From assembly GCA_951812925.1 (NCBI GenBank), contig OX638370.1:33351948-33415947 (forward strand): a stretch of 64,000 nucleotides of DNA, read 5' to 3'. The notes beneath the pieces are model-generated. The model had not been told where the DNA came from. It saw only the letters and a program-made list of their open reading frames with translations, and did not search any database. The position numbers and the translations under genes are program-made. Below are positions 46,141-58,112 of this stretch, piece by piece. Within the stretch, counting starts at the first letter, position 1. Every line of letters starts with the position of its first letter. Origin of the DNA: Calliopum simillimum. Lineage: Eukaryota > Arthropoda > Insecta > Diptera > Lauxaniidae.

Positions 46141-46950
46141 ATTTTTGTCCGATTTCGCTCAACTTTGGCAATATAGTAGCTCCCGTGTGCAAGATTAATA
46201 ATTCTGGTGGATTTGGTTCTAGTATCATTCGTTGTTAAAATACAGGGTGTTGAAATTGGCGTTTTATGTGATTTTCATAAAAAGGGTGTATTTTCAAAAA
46301 ATTTATATTGTAGCTTACACAAAACTTTGTAAATTGATAATTGTAGGAAAGTTATCCTATTAATTTTTAAATTTTCTTTTTATAAAAAAATAATACTTAA
46401 AAAAAAATTTTTTTCACCAAAATTTTTTAAATTTAAAAATATTTTTGCATTTCTTTTTTCAAAGACCCCACTTAAATTTTTTTAAAAGTACTTTAAATAT
46501 AAGCTTCAAAATGATGCATGACTTCAGATGGGATTCGGTCGCTACTTAAAAGTTTTTGGCTTTTGAATGTCCGCGGCAGGCAAAACTCTTTTTTACTCAA
46601 GAGAAAGGCATCTTACGAAAAAGTGTACTAGGCATAAAATGATCAGAATCGTCCAAGAAATACTTACGTGTGAAATTTTTGCAAATTTTTTGAAAGAATT
46701 TTCAAAAAAATATAAAAAAAATTTCACAAAAAATTCACACGTATTCCTTGGACGATTCTAAGCATTTTTCGCCTAGTTCACTTTTTTCGTAAGATGCCTT
46801 TCTCTTGAGAAGAAAGAATTTTGCCTGCCGCGGGCGTTCAAAAGCCAAAAACTCTCATGTAGCGACCGAATCCCATCTGGAGTCATGCACCATTTCAAAG
46901 CTTATAAATTATGCTTTAATTTAAAGTTCTTTTTAAAAAAATCAAGGGAA
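46141..46950. mobile_element. Foldback element with about 220-bp arms
   Basis: Arms at about 46480-46700 and 46720-46945 are reverse complements: TGGGATTCGGTCGCTA, CTTTTGAATGTCCGCGG, CATCTTACGAAAAAGTG and TCGTCCAAGAAATA on the left answer TTCTTGGACGATTC-like TCCTTGGACGATTC, CACTTTTTTCGTAAGATG, CCGCGGGCGTTCAAAAG and TAGCGACCGAATCCCA on the right. The outer left part (46141-46480) carries TACAGGGTGTTGAAATTGGC. Related copies are at 32980-33540 and 35700-35900. Confidence 0.65.
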
Positions 46951-47340
46951 CTGAGTGCCCACAAACATGGAAAAAGGTTGGCCATACCATGCACGGTTCT
47001 AAGCATTATTATGAGTTGTTATAATGTTGCATAAAAATTTCGAGCTGTTCACTTCTTCTGTTCGGCATTCGTTTTCGACACTGTTCGATCGTGTGGACAT
47101 ATCAAATTTTGAGAATTTGTTGCCCAGAACATCTTCGGGTAAGTACTTTTCTATCCAAAGCTGAAAAAATGCAGCTACACTAATTAAGCGGTGAATTTTC
47201 ACAAAGCAACTATATGATCTGTACACGCTTGTTTGTTGGTTTTAATTAAGGAAATCCAAAATAAAAAAAATGATATTGATTTCTGAAAGACAGTGGCCCT
47301 TTTCCTGTGAAACATCATAATTTGCTTGTTTCATTTCAGA

Positions 47341-47573
47341 TATCGATACATCCAACATAAATATAAGTTGGTAACTCAAGTTGCAACTTTTATTAGGGAC
47401 AACATTTTTTGAAGACTGCACCTTATGTCAGATTGTGGTACATCTAGCTAGAAAATTTTAAGGGCTGAGAGCTATTTTTGAAGTTAAAATCTAAGTATAT
47501 TTAAGTGATAAATACTGTCCCGTAAGAAAGTTGTAGCTTAAATTACCAACTTATACGTTGGATGTATTGATAT
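47341..47573. mobile_element. Small MITE-like inverted repeat with ATACATCCAAC ends
   Basis: The left end ATCGATACATCCAACATAAA, TATAAGTTGGTAACTCAAG is answered by CTTAAATTACCAACTTATA and CGTTGGATGTATTGATAT on the right. About 233 bp with no coding capacity. Confidence 0.5.
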
Positions 47574-47579
47574 AAGCAT

Positions 47580-49070
47580 AAGATTCTAAGCTTCAAAACT
47601 AAAAGAAATGTAGGATTTTTAAAAAATTGTATTACATTTTTAATCACAATCCTACACCCATTGATATCCACTTAAATTCGCTTATTTTGCAATAAATTCG
47701 TTCAAATAATGACAGTTCACAACTGATTACTTGGCTTAATTGCCTACAACATTTAGTATTTGGCTAAAATTACGAAATACTTAGTATGCGTTAGAAATAA
47801 AGTGCGTATGAAAAAAGTATTTACAGACAGAGAATGAATGAATGCACGCACTTTGAGCTAAAAAGCCTAAGTAATTTATTAAAATGGCTGACCAATGTGT
47901 ACAAAATATTTTCAAATATTATTTTGACCCAAAAGTCTTATCCGTTTAATGGCTAAGACTTTGGCGATGAAAACTTTATATCACCACTTATAAATTCTGC
48001 TGCAAAATGGCTATATTTCCTTGAAATTTTTCATGCACTTCATAACATTGCATATCAGTGCAATTAAAAATTTACTGAAAAAAAAAATTTACTAAATTCA
48101 ACTGACAATCTCTACTAAACGTCACTTTTGCTTTGATTTGCTTATCAAACGCAACTTATCACGCGGCGCGCCGCTTAAACAAGAGACGTCGTCACATAAA
48201 ATGAGGAGGTGTCGTCGTCGTCGTCTCTCAGGACAACCTTTCCAAAGTAGCCCCAAACGGCCAACGCAAACTATTCGCACTAGTGCGTATACTGACTGCT
48301 TTTGACAACTGTCAACCACGGAAACGGTAGGTGTTGCCAGTTGCGATAAAATAAAATTGTGCGTATAATTTTTGTGTTATCGAAAAAATTGCACTGTAAA
48401 ACACTTGCTAAAGCAAAAGTTAAACGTTGCTAATGAAGATTTTAAACTTTAATTTACCGCATAAATTAAGTGGAAGGCAAAAAGAATTAAAACAAAATGA
48501 AAAAAAAGTTAAAGCTAATGCATACGTATAAAGAAACAAGTACATTAGTCGACACAAAAGAACTTTCTGACTACATTTAAATCTAAATAAGTAAAAATTT
48601 ACTTTGCTTTTTATTTAGAACATAATCGTGTTTTATAAAATAAAGAATACTAGAATCGCCCAATGGTCAAAATTTGACCACAGATGTATTAAATAGTTTT
48701 GGTACTTTTTGGACAGTTTTAAAACTTTTTTTGGTATAATGACAAATGTGAAACGAAAAAACAATAGTCATCGAGAAGTTCTGAAAATTTTATGGCCCGT
48801 TTATCCCTACTATAGATTTTGTAACCGGACGTGGACAAGATTCAACATTCGCAAAAATCAGATGCCGCTAATGGAAATGGTTGTTTTTTAGAGGTGTAGT
48901 ATTTTAAAGAATGATAGCTGTCAAACCAGTTGCCAAAATAAACACATGTATTAACATTTAAGAATGTTTAGTGTACTTTGCCAAATAACAATGACAAAGA
49001 CTCTTACCAGAACAAAGTTTACAAATCGTGAAAATTGAACCGCACATTTCTGGCTACACGGGTTCATATA
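47580..49070. other. Intergenic DNA with a CpG-bearing patch at 48120-48330
   Basis: The patch holds CACGCGGCGCGCCGC and a GTCGTCGTCGTCGTC run, in contrast to the AT-rich flanks, and may be a promoter or 5' exon. No translation start or frame can be defended. Otherwise nothing recognised. Confidence 0.3.
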
Positions 49071-49081
49071 TAAGCAAAATA

Positions 49082-49716
49082 TGTCAATAGCTAAAATCTG
49101 GCAACATCATAATAAAGTTTGACATTTTTTTACCATAAACGTACTCACAACGTTTTGATGTACAAGTGCTATTTGTTTTATTAACAGTGAGTTAAGAAAA
49201 TCAATTTGGCCAAAAAATGGAAATTTCAAGAGAAGGTTTGTTGAATTATTTTTTAAAACTTTCGACGTGGATTATCTCAACAAGAATGTTTCGATGAACT
49301 TAGTCCTTTGCATGGTTATAAAGCTCCATCAAAAACCACAGTTTATCGCTGGTATAGTGAATTCAATCGTGGTTGTAGTTCGGTCGCTGACGAATTCCGT
49401 GAAGGTCGTCCAAAATCGGTTGTTGTGCCATAAAACATCGATACAGTGCATGAACTGATAATGCAAGATCGTCACGTGGCATATTGTGAGATAGAGGCAT
49501 CCTTGCACATTAGTTCCACTTCAATACATTCGATTTTGCATGAACACTTAGTTGTTAAAAAAATTTGTTCTCGTTGGATATCCCATAATTTATCAATAGC
49601 TCAAAAAACGGCTCGCCAAATTGATTTTCTTAACTCACTACTCAAAACGTTGTGAGTACGTATATGCTAAAAATGTCAAACTATATTATAGTGTTGCCAG
49701 ATTTTAGCTATTGACA
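49082..49716 (+). mobile_element. Internally deleted mariner transposon
   Basis: Terminal repeats match over about 70 bp: TGTCAATAGCTAAAATCTGG and GCAACA at the left, and the reverse complement TTGCCAGATTTTAGCTATTG at the right, continuing through GTTTGACATTTTT and ACGTACTCACAACG. Transposase starts at ATG 49217 (MEISREG), changes frame before FRRGLSQQECFDELSPLHGY, has a TAA after KSVVVP, and resumes at DTVHELIMQDRHVAY through KKICSRWISHNLSIAQKTAR. It then jumps straight to the right terminus, so the catalytic domain is missing. Non-functional. Confidence 0.8.
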
Positions 49717-49719
49717 TTA

Positions 49720-50215
49720 GTGTTACCCTTCGTAAAAACAATCCTGAAGATACTATCCAGGATTGAAGGAAAAGTTCCAGAAAAGTTACTTCCTGGTGAC
49801 ATTGATGAGCACTACAGAAATGATTGGTTTCTCATGTCAAAATCTATTGCTTAAGTTCTAAATAGGTCCAGCAGGACAGTACAACAAGCCATGCAGCGCG
49901 AACGTTATCTATACCGATAAACCAACTACGACTGAGCAGTTCGAAACCAACATTCGGCGAGTTAAGATGCAAAATTGGACCGACAGAATTTTCTTCATAA
50001 GACGCATGAGCTGAAATTGTATTCAAAAACTAAATATTATAAGATTTGCAAGCTAATTGTAACAAAATATTGGCCATTTCATTATTTTTAATCATTTTAT
50101 TTGAAAAAAAAAGAGTTCTAAAAATACCCTCCATAAATACGGAGTTCAATTGAGCTACCTTAAACATACTATATTTACTTGAAATAGGGTAAAATAATAA
50201 AGACGTATACTTTAC
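49720..50215. other. Intergenic DNA without recognised genes
   Basis: No coding exon or repeat boundary recognised. Confidence 0.3.
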
Positions 50216-50229
50216 AGTTAAATAGCACA

Positions 50230-50660
50230 CTTGGCATTCGAGACCGACTGGTTCATTACTTTAGATTTTCAGCTTGTCGCCTTATAACGCGAGAGCAACT
50301 GTGATTACATTCGACTGTTGCTAGTCTCTGCGACAGAATTAATCGGTGGTTGTAGTTGAAGACGTGTAGTATAGCTGGATCTCATTCTTTGTCACTCAGT
50401 GTAATAATGCAAAAAATAAAAATTCAAATTGCATGCAAATTATTACGCTAAAGCTAAAAAAAAAGGAAGCTAAAAAAACGCAATAACAACAACACGAACA
50501 AATACAACATTGAATTCATGTTATATGGTAACGCGCACAGTACAAGCCTAAAACTTGTTCAAGCTTTGGTGTTGCACATGCAACGTGCAACATGCAACAC
50601 GCCAATCGCATGCAACAAGCAGCAAGCAATAAATGCCTTCTTTGCTGCTGAAAGTCGATG
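50230..50660. other. Possible promoter/5' leader-like region
   Basis: Less AT-rich segment with GCTTGTCGCCTTATAACGCG, CAATAACAACAACACGAAC and clustered GCAACATGCAACA words near 50575-50600. Typical of fly 5' leaders, but no open exon follows. Also contains a GCATGCAA/TTGCATGC palindromic set. Confidence 0.25.
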
Positions 50661-51229
50661 AAAGTCTTAAAAGTTACTTGTAGCTACAAAAAAGGATGAG
50701 TTTGAGTAACGATGCCGCTTTTATGAGAAGTTGACCTTTCGTGTTACATAGTTTTTGCAACATTGCAACTTTGGCGAATTTGGTTGTTTTTTTTTTTTTT
50801 TGCAACACAAAACATGCTTAAACTCTGTTTCTCCCTAGTTAAGTTTGGAACAGGAGTCATGGAGTCAAGACTTTGCTCTAACTATCATGAAATTGTTAGT
50901 ATGAGCTGTGCATTTAATTACGCTGAGCTGTTTTTATGCGATTTAAAATTTAATTTCTACACGTCTGTAATATAAACCAAAGCCTTGAAAATGTCAAAAT
51001 GCAAGTAGAAAATAATTTTAAGCGACGCTATATATCACCGGAAAAATGCGCTATTTCAATAAAATTTTGAAGGTAGGAGCTGAACATAAATACCATGAAT
51101 TGTAATAAAATAAATCTCACGGCTCACAGTGGCAGATTGTGGCCATAAATAGGCAAAATTTTAAAGTGTTGTAGATTTTAAAAACTCTTACATCAAACGT
51201 CACATTATGCTTAAAAACATTTACTTGAG

Positions 51230-51760
51230 TTTTTATAGGGGACTGTCGTCAGGGTTGGGCCATTTTTTAACTTTCCTCTGTATCTTTTTTATGTATATGA
51301 ATATTACCAAATTATTTATTTTATTTAAAAGTTTGGACCCCTATCTGTAACATACCCTTAGGACAACTTGCTGCGATTTCGGAAAAAAAAGTTATTTACG
51401 AAACTAAAAAAAAAAAAGTCAGTGTTGGGCCAACACCAAATATGATCGAAACATGTACTAAAATAGTGGGTAAGGAATATGTATTAAACTTTTTATTGTT
51501 TTTCATTCGATTATACAAAATTTCGATGAGAAATCTCCATAATAACAATAATCTGAATCGCAATTTGGGAATACATAGCAACTGTTTGAGAGATTGAACC
51601 ACTTCGCGCATCAGTTGCTTTTTACGTAACTCTTCGCGGTTCTTTGGGGAGGCTGAGACCGTGTTTTTCATCGGGCGGCGCCTCCGATTGGATTTCACTG
51701 TTGGCGCGGCCGCTTGCAGAGGCCCGACCAATGACAAAATCGTAGAACGGGTGGACTCAT
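51230..51760. other. Unassigned segment with a GC-richer part
   Basis: TTGGGCCATTTTTTAAC and TTGGGCCAACACC mark two related points. The 51600-51720 part is GC-richer and opens a 113-aa minus-strand frame starting MSLVGPLQAAAPTVKSNRRR; its second half is hydrophobic low-complexity sequence. Not accepted as a gene. Confidence 0.3.
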
Positions 51761-51816
51761 GTTCTGTGTTCTAAAAAACCGATTGAGCAATGTTATTTTA
51801 CTGATTCGAAATAACA

Positions 51817-52637
51817 ACTAGTAAGGGTGTTACCTTTAGCCTGGCCAAACATTAAATACCCTACACAGCAGTATTTTGAAAATTTTGGTATTGTGGGAGG
51901 TGCCACGCCCTCCAAATTCACCCAGTTTTTTCTCAGAGTTTGCATTTATAGCTCTTAGTATTTAAGTGAAATTTGGTTGGATTATCTGAAAAAATATTTT
52001 CAGAATAGCGTTTTGAAGCTTTTGCTTATATGGGAGGAGCCACGCCCTCTTGTCCGATTTTATCCAGTTTTTGCTTAAAGCTTGCATTTATAGTTTTAAG
52101 TGTCCGAGTCAAATCTAGTTTGATTATCTCAAAAAACGCTTTCAGTACAGCGTTTTGAAGCTTTTGCTTATATCAGAGGTGCCACGCCCTCTTGTCCGAA
52201 TTCAACCAGCTTTTTTTTAGAGCTTGCGCTGACAATTCGTAGTATTTATGTGTATTTTGGTTGCATTGTTGTGAAATATACTCCAAAATTTTCATTTTGA
52301 AGATATTTTTTGTATGGGCGGTAGGCGTGTCCGTTGACCGATTTCGTTCATTTTCAATCCCCCGAGCTAACTTTGACGACGAAGGCTTTGCGCCAAATTT
52401 TATTGAATTATCTTGCTTAGTTTTCCCAAAAAATGTAGTTCCACACACAGCCGTTACCCAGCCAGCCAGCCACCCACCCAGCCAGCCAGCCAGCCAGCCA
52501 GACGGACGGATATGGCTATATCGACTCAGGAGGTGACGCTGATCAAGAATATATACACTTTTCCATATCTGCCACGCCTCCTTCTCTGCGTTACAAACGG
52601 AAGGACAAAGTGAATATACCCTGGGTGTAGGGTGTAA
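51817..52637 (-). mobile_element. Helitron/DINE-like element, copy 7, near full length
   Basis: Starts ACTAGTAAGGGTGTTACC, has three GGGAGGTGCCACGCCCTC-type sub-units, TATGGGCGGTAGGCGTGTCC, a CCAGCC array (52458-52500), GGCTATATCGACTCAGGAGG, GACGCTGATCAAGAATATA, and ends CTGGGTGTAGGGTGTAATAA. The most complete copy in the window together with copy 1; the 91-aa frames inside are not genes. Confidence 0.65.
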
Positions 52638-52639
52638 TA

Positions 52640-55600
52640 ATGTGGCTCAACCCTGACAGCAAGCGTGTTTTTCGATCGCTCAATACTACATGCGAACAGG
52701 TTAGGGAATCGAACTTTCCCTTTGGGAATTTGTTAATGGTTCACCCCTTAATAGATATATGTACTTACTTTTGCGGTGGCATTGTTCTTTTCCAAGTTTT
52801 GAATCGTTTATCACTGCTGTTACAAAATTTTTTGAACTATCAAAAACGGCACGAAGGCACAAAAATTTTTACTGACAATTCCGGTGGCAAGCAATGTTTA
52901 AAAAAGTCTTCTGGCATCGAGAACAATAATTCGACGCTATAACACAGATGGCAGTACGTGTCATATACGAGAAATAGCAGTGGTCCAACCTTGACGACAT
53001 TCCCATATGTAATATGGGAAATATGTGAATTATGGTGATTTTTTGAAAATTTCTGCTCAAGAATTCAAAATCGAAAACTTTGCCATTAAAAATAAAAAAA
53101 TATGTGTCTCCGAATCTTTGATATTTTTATATAATATGTGGCCAAGTATGCTTATTCGAAATTGTTATGTGTCTAGCTATCTTGGGTGGTGCGCCATGTT
53201 GGCTATGGCATGGTGGCTAGCCCTTGTAGCTCGCCGGCTAATGGGAGTGGTTCTTGCCACGAAGCGCTCCACCACTGACACACGACATACATGAAACATG
53301 CCATTTCAATTCATTATAGAAAAGATTAAGAAATTCGAAGAAAGGAAAGAAACAAGTTGCACAGCCACGCACTCATTTGTAACATATCCTACATATGAAG
53401 CAAAGTCAGTCATACCCTCACAGCAGGTACCAGTTGAAAAACACTAGTGAAGCCCCACAAATGTTTTGCCATATACCCCTACCAGATCACTCCACACCTA
53501 CAAAAAAAAAACTAAATGACCCCTACTGCAATAAGAATAGTATTGCCGGTCAGGATATGCCAGCCATTTGTATTATGTGGGCAAATAAATGTGAAACTTC
53601 ACAAATGTTTCAAGCTCTATACTAAAAAGAACCCAAAAAGAGGCACAACAACCTAACTCAAATTCATCCTGTCAGCATACCCACTCATCTACACATCACT
53701 CACGCATAAACTTCTCATTCTAAACCGCTAGATTCACTCGAACCACAGACAAAAAAAAAAATAAAAAACTAGAGATTCACACATCCTAACGTCCAGTCCT
53801 TAGTTAGTTTTCGGTCCAGTCTTAGTATGCGTCTGTCAGCTAGAGCACTCCCACCCACTTCTGCGTCCAATCGGGACCACAGCCTTGAGCCACGTCATTG
53901 CTCTTAAATCTTCGACGTGACTCCCATTCGCTGCCTAGTCAGTCTGCAAAGTTTACGTCAGATAGATAACCTACATTAAGAATACTTTAACCAGAGGGTC
54001 AACCCTCACACCGGCACGTATGCTATTTAGCAGCACATACTGAAGTTTTTATTCCATGAAGTAATAATGACAAAAAAAAATTCAGGGCATTTATCAGGTC
54101 ACCTTATACCCAAAGGTTCTCTGCAAATTTTACCTCGATAATTGATACCGATTTCTTATTCCTTTCAATAAAAAAAAGAAAAATTTGGTGTTAATCTTTT
54201 TTTTTTTCCTCTCGGTTTTGAATTTATTTATTTATTTGTTTTTTTTTTTTCAATTTAAATTCCTTCTAACTAAGATAATTTGACAGAATCTTGCCCTTAA
54301 CTACACGAAATTTTATTCAATTTAATTCATTAATTCAAATTTAATTTTACCAATTTCAATTCAGTTTAACTTAAGTTTAACTTGATTAATAATTTTTCTC
54401 TTTTCTTTAACTTAAAAAAAAAAAATGATTAACTTTAAAATTCAATTCTAATTTTCTTTTATCCTTAAGTTTAAGTTTATTTCATGGATGTATTCGTTTC
54501 TTTTTTTGTTTTTTTGTTTCTTATTTTAAGATTCAAGAATTCAGATATAAGTATATTTCTCTGTTTTTTTTTTTTATATAAATTTTAAAATGGTTTTTTA
54601 AATTTCTCTTTCTGAACCGGAGCAGCTTCAGAAGTGCTCTCACAAATTCGGTTATTTTTCTTCTTTACCTTGGTTCATAATTTTCTTTACTAATAAATTG
54701 CAATTTTTTTTTTCTCAGTGTAACGAAATACTTCTTATGTTTTTTTTTCTATTTTTCAATTTAAAATTTTTGATCTTTCAGATATTTTATACACAGCAAG
54801 TTTTATTTGATTTTACTAGAGTGCAAAAGATTCTTTTTTTTTTCTCTTTTTCGTTGAGTTTAGTATCTCAGAATATTCATATGAATTCAGAAAAAAAAAA
54901 TTACACTTTGTACAAATTTAATGGCAATTTTACTTTATGTTTTTCAAACAAATTTAATTTATAAGTCGTGGGCAAAAATATATCGCTATAATACAGTAGG
55001 ATGATCATGCGTTGAAAGCATAAATGCACATATGTATGTTAAATATTTTTTTTCTCTTTAACTTATACTCAAAACTTCTGGTAAGTGAATTTTTTTTTTT
55101 CAGTGTCGTGATTTCTAAATTTAAAGTTCACTGACCATATAAACATACATATGTACATTACATAGCAAAGAGCATCAAACCAAAACTACAAGAAAATAAA
55201 AACACAGCACTCACCAATAACTCTCTCTCTCTCTCTGCTTCTGAAGATGGCGCCAGCAACTGAAGTCCAGAGGTGTCCAGCCTTTTGGTTGTTGGTGAAA
55301 CTCTTTTCCTTATATACCCCGCAGCACAATAATGCACTATACTATAACGATATGTATTTTCTTTGTTTTTCTTAAATTCAATTTGTTCGTTCTAATGCAA
55401 CTTTTCTTGCGTTTTTATCAATTTTAATTCACTTTTTTTTCCCCGCTCTACCGCTTTTGCACTCTTTACAGAAAGTTTTTTTTTTTTTTTTTTTTAAAAT
55501 CAACTGAATTCAAAATTCTTATAGAAAACGAATACTTTATATAAAAAAAATGTCTTTAAAACTGGAGAAAGTTTTTTTTTTTTAATAAAGAAAAACCCAA

Positions 55601-58100
55601 AAAAAAAACCTCGACAATTCTTTAAATTAATCACCGCTTCACATCTGTTATGTAATATGGCCGCTGCCGTTTTCCCGCCTATCCAAACTTATATACACCA
55701 TAAATAGGTATATAAGTATGCACATATATACGTATATATATAAAATACCAGCCACTCAATCAGCCCGAACGTATAAGTTTCAGACACCTTTTACTGCAAA
55801 TTTCGTGTCACACTGTTCCTTTTGTCCCTGCTCGGAAACTTTGTGTCAGCTAGATGCAACCGCCTTGCGCTCCACAAACTTCCGCCTTTCTCCTAACGAG
55901 TTATTTCTCGTCCTAAATTGTGAAACTTGTCAATCTAGCTATACCATTATATAAAGCCTCAATTATCATAATTTTGGATCTAAATATCCTGGCTAAATCT
56001 CCTTCAACTTTTGATCTAAAGAGGCTCGCACTGTACACTGTTCCTTTTTTTCCAATCGAACAAAAAAAATTTCTATTACAAAAAAAAAATCACTTCAAAA
56101 ATTCAACTTAAATCTTGGCTGCTGGACTTCGCTCTAGCAAGTGCCGTTCACCAAACGAAAAATAGCGGACTTGATAACGAAACCACATGCAATCCACTTT
56201 CCTACTTCTTTTTTATACCTTTTCTTAAGCGAAAACTCTGTGAATGAGCCTTTTTATACCGGAGGTGCCACTTATTTCCCACCTGTTATCATAACCAACT
56301 TTTCACAGGAAATCTACTTTTATCCTATCGTTGCACAAAATACAACATTAAAAATATCTTCTTATCCCTATTTTTGCAATCCTTTACTAAAAAAAAACCG
56401 ATTACAATACGTAATTTCAATGAAAAGTTGTTGTCCCAAACTGTACAAAGGTGAAGACGCTGAGTTATTCACCAACTCCCATTTTTCACCAATGTGGCAC
56501 GAACTGTCAAAAACAGCTGGTTGGTAATTGCAAGAATGGCAAAACCAAAGAAAATTGCAAAGCGAAGGAATTACTTCCACAACTCTTCGCGTAATTTAAA
56601 AATAAAAACAATTAAAAACCACGGTGGACATTCCACACACAACTCTGGATTACATTTACTTTCGAGACTCCTGGCTCACCTCATCAAGTCCGCGATTTGC
56701 AAAGAATGAATTGCAAGCAAAAAGAAAAACTGTCGCCCAAGTAAACTTGCCAACAACACTGCATCGACTAAGTTTGTCAATCTTGGCCAAGGAAACTTTA
56801 AAAGGGAACTTTCCTGCTGATGCTAGATGCACAGTGCCAAGACATTTCTAACATCCAAAGATCTTCAACACAGGCTGCCGTAACAAAATCCAAAGTTCCG
56901 GCTGCAACTTTTGAAAAGAAAATATTTTGATTTCTTTATATTTTGCAACTATTGTATTATCAGTTTAAAGCTATGTTTGCCTACATAAATTAGTGAGATA
57001 GTTTTCTTGCTTTTTTAGTGAAAATTATTTTTCGAAATGACTTTTACATAGGTATTTACTAAATTGCATCTATCTGTGGCAAAGAGTTTTGGAGATATGA
57101 TTAGTTAATTGTTTTGGGCCTGGCACTGCCCACTTTTTTAGCCTATGACTTAGTCTTTTTTTTATGCCAACACGATCTGGAAACTTCTTTAAAATCGATG
57201 TGTTTGTTTCCGAGTCGATAAAGAACAATTACACAAACGAACATTATCTCATTTTCATAAAGTTTGTATCTGTTTTTTCTCATAACTTGAAAACTATAAA
57301 AGATAGCTCATAATTTATATCATTTTTGAAATCAGCATTGTCAAATTTGTTAAAATTTCAACTTATTCCAGGTAAAACTACCAAATGACTGGACTAAAAA
57401 ACTTATATTTTTTGAGCCAAATATTTGAAATTTAGTTTATTTTAGGTTGTATTGAAAATATAAAAGCTACAGTACTTTTCTTGTCTAAAAAGTAACTTTT
57501 TTTCGTAAATTCGTTACCAAAAAAAAAAAAAAAAATAACTTATTCTCCAGACTTATTTACATCCACAAATCTTTGAAACAGAGCACTGTAGGATTTTTTA
57601 ACCATTTTTGAGGCATAAATTAATATCTGCCAAGCTAAATGAAATACAGTTAAAAAACGATATCTGAGGTGCTAGTGGTAACATCCACTAATTTGTTAAA
57701 AATGCCCAACCACCATCCATATAATCAAAAGTTTAAAATCGCCATAACTTTTTGAATACTTGAAGTACGACAACAATTTTTGATACCTGAGGAGCTGTTG
57801 GTAATGTCTAACCAAATATTAAAAGCTGGCGTGATCGGATTAAAAAGCGTCCGCCCTGAATTTAGCACATATGATGATAAAATGTTTGAAAAAAAAATGT
57901 TGGTTTTATGAAAAATTTAGCTAAAAGGATAGTAATGGGCGATCCTTGCCACCTACGGTTCCCAAGAAAGATTTTGGTATAAACAAACATTTATCTTTTT
58001 AAATTGTCCATCAAGACAAACTCTCAAAAAATCTTTATATTTGAAGAGAAAGTTGACTACTAAAAAATGGTATTTTTCAATAACCATCAAAATTCGTCAC
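52640..58100. other. Long stretch without supported genes, T-homopolymer rich
   Basis: 53150-53300 and 53790-54010 are less AT-rich; 54190-55620 is dominated by T and A runs. 55215-55330 has (CT)n, CCTTATATACCCC (TATA-like) and 55640-55680 GGCCGCTGCCGTTTTCCCGC, resembling a promoter or an LTR. The frames at 56141 (128 aa), 56494 and 56624 overlap one another and show no domain. I could not find paired direct repeats that would prove an LTR element. Confidence 0.35.
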
Positions 58101-58112
58101 TTTACATGATTA

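Noticed and set aside
51396..51737. 113-aa minus-strand frame with a basic N-terminal part
   Set aside because: Half of it is hydrophobic low-complexity sequence from AT-rich DNA, and no domain, promoter or homologue could be recognised.
53160..53300. Possible tRNA-like sequence around GTGGCTAGCCCTTGTAGC
   Set aside because: No B box, no matching acceptor stem and no T run were found.
56141..56851. Cluster of overlapping 70-128 aa frames
   Set aside because: Frames overlap in different phases and none has a motif; a possible LTR element was considered but no flanking direct repeats or protease/polymerase motifs were found.
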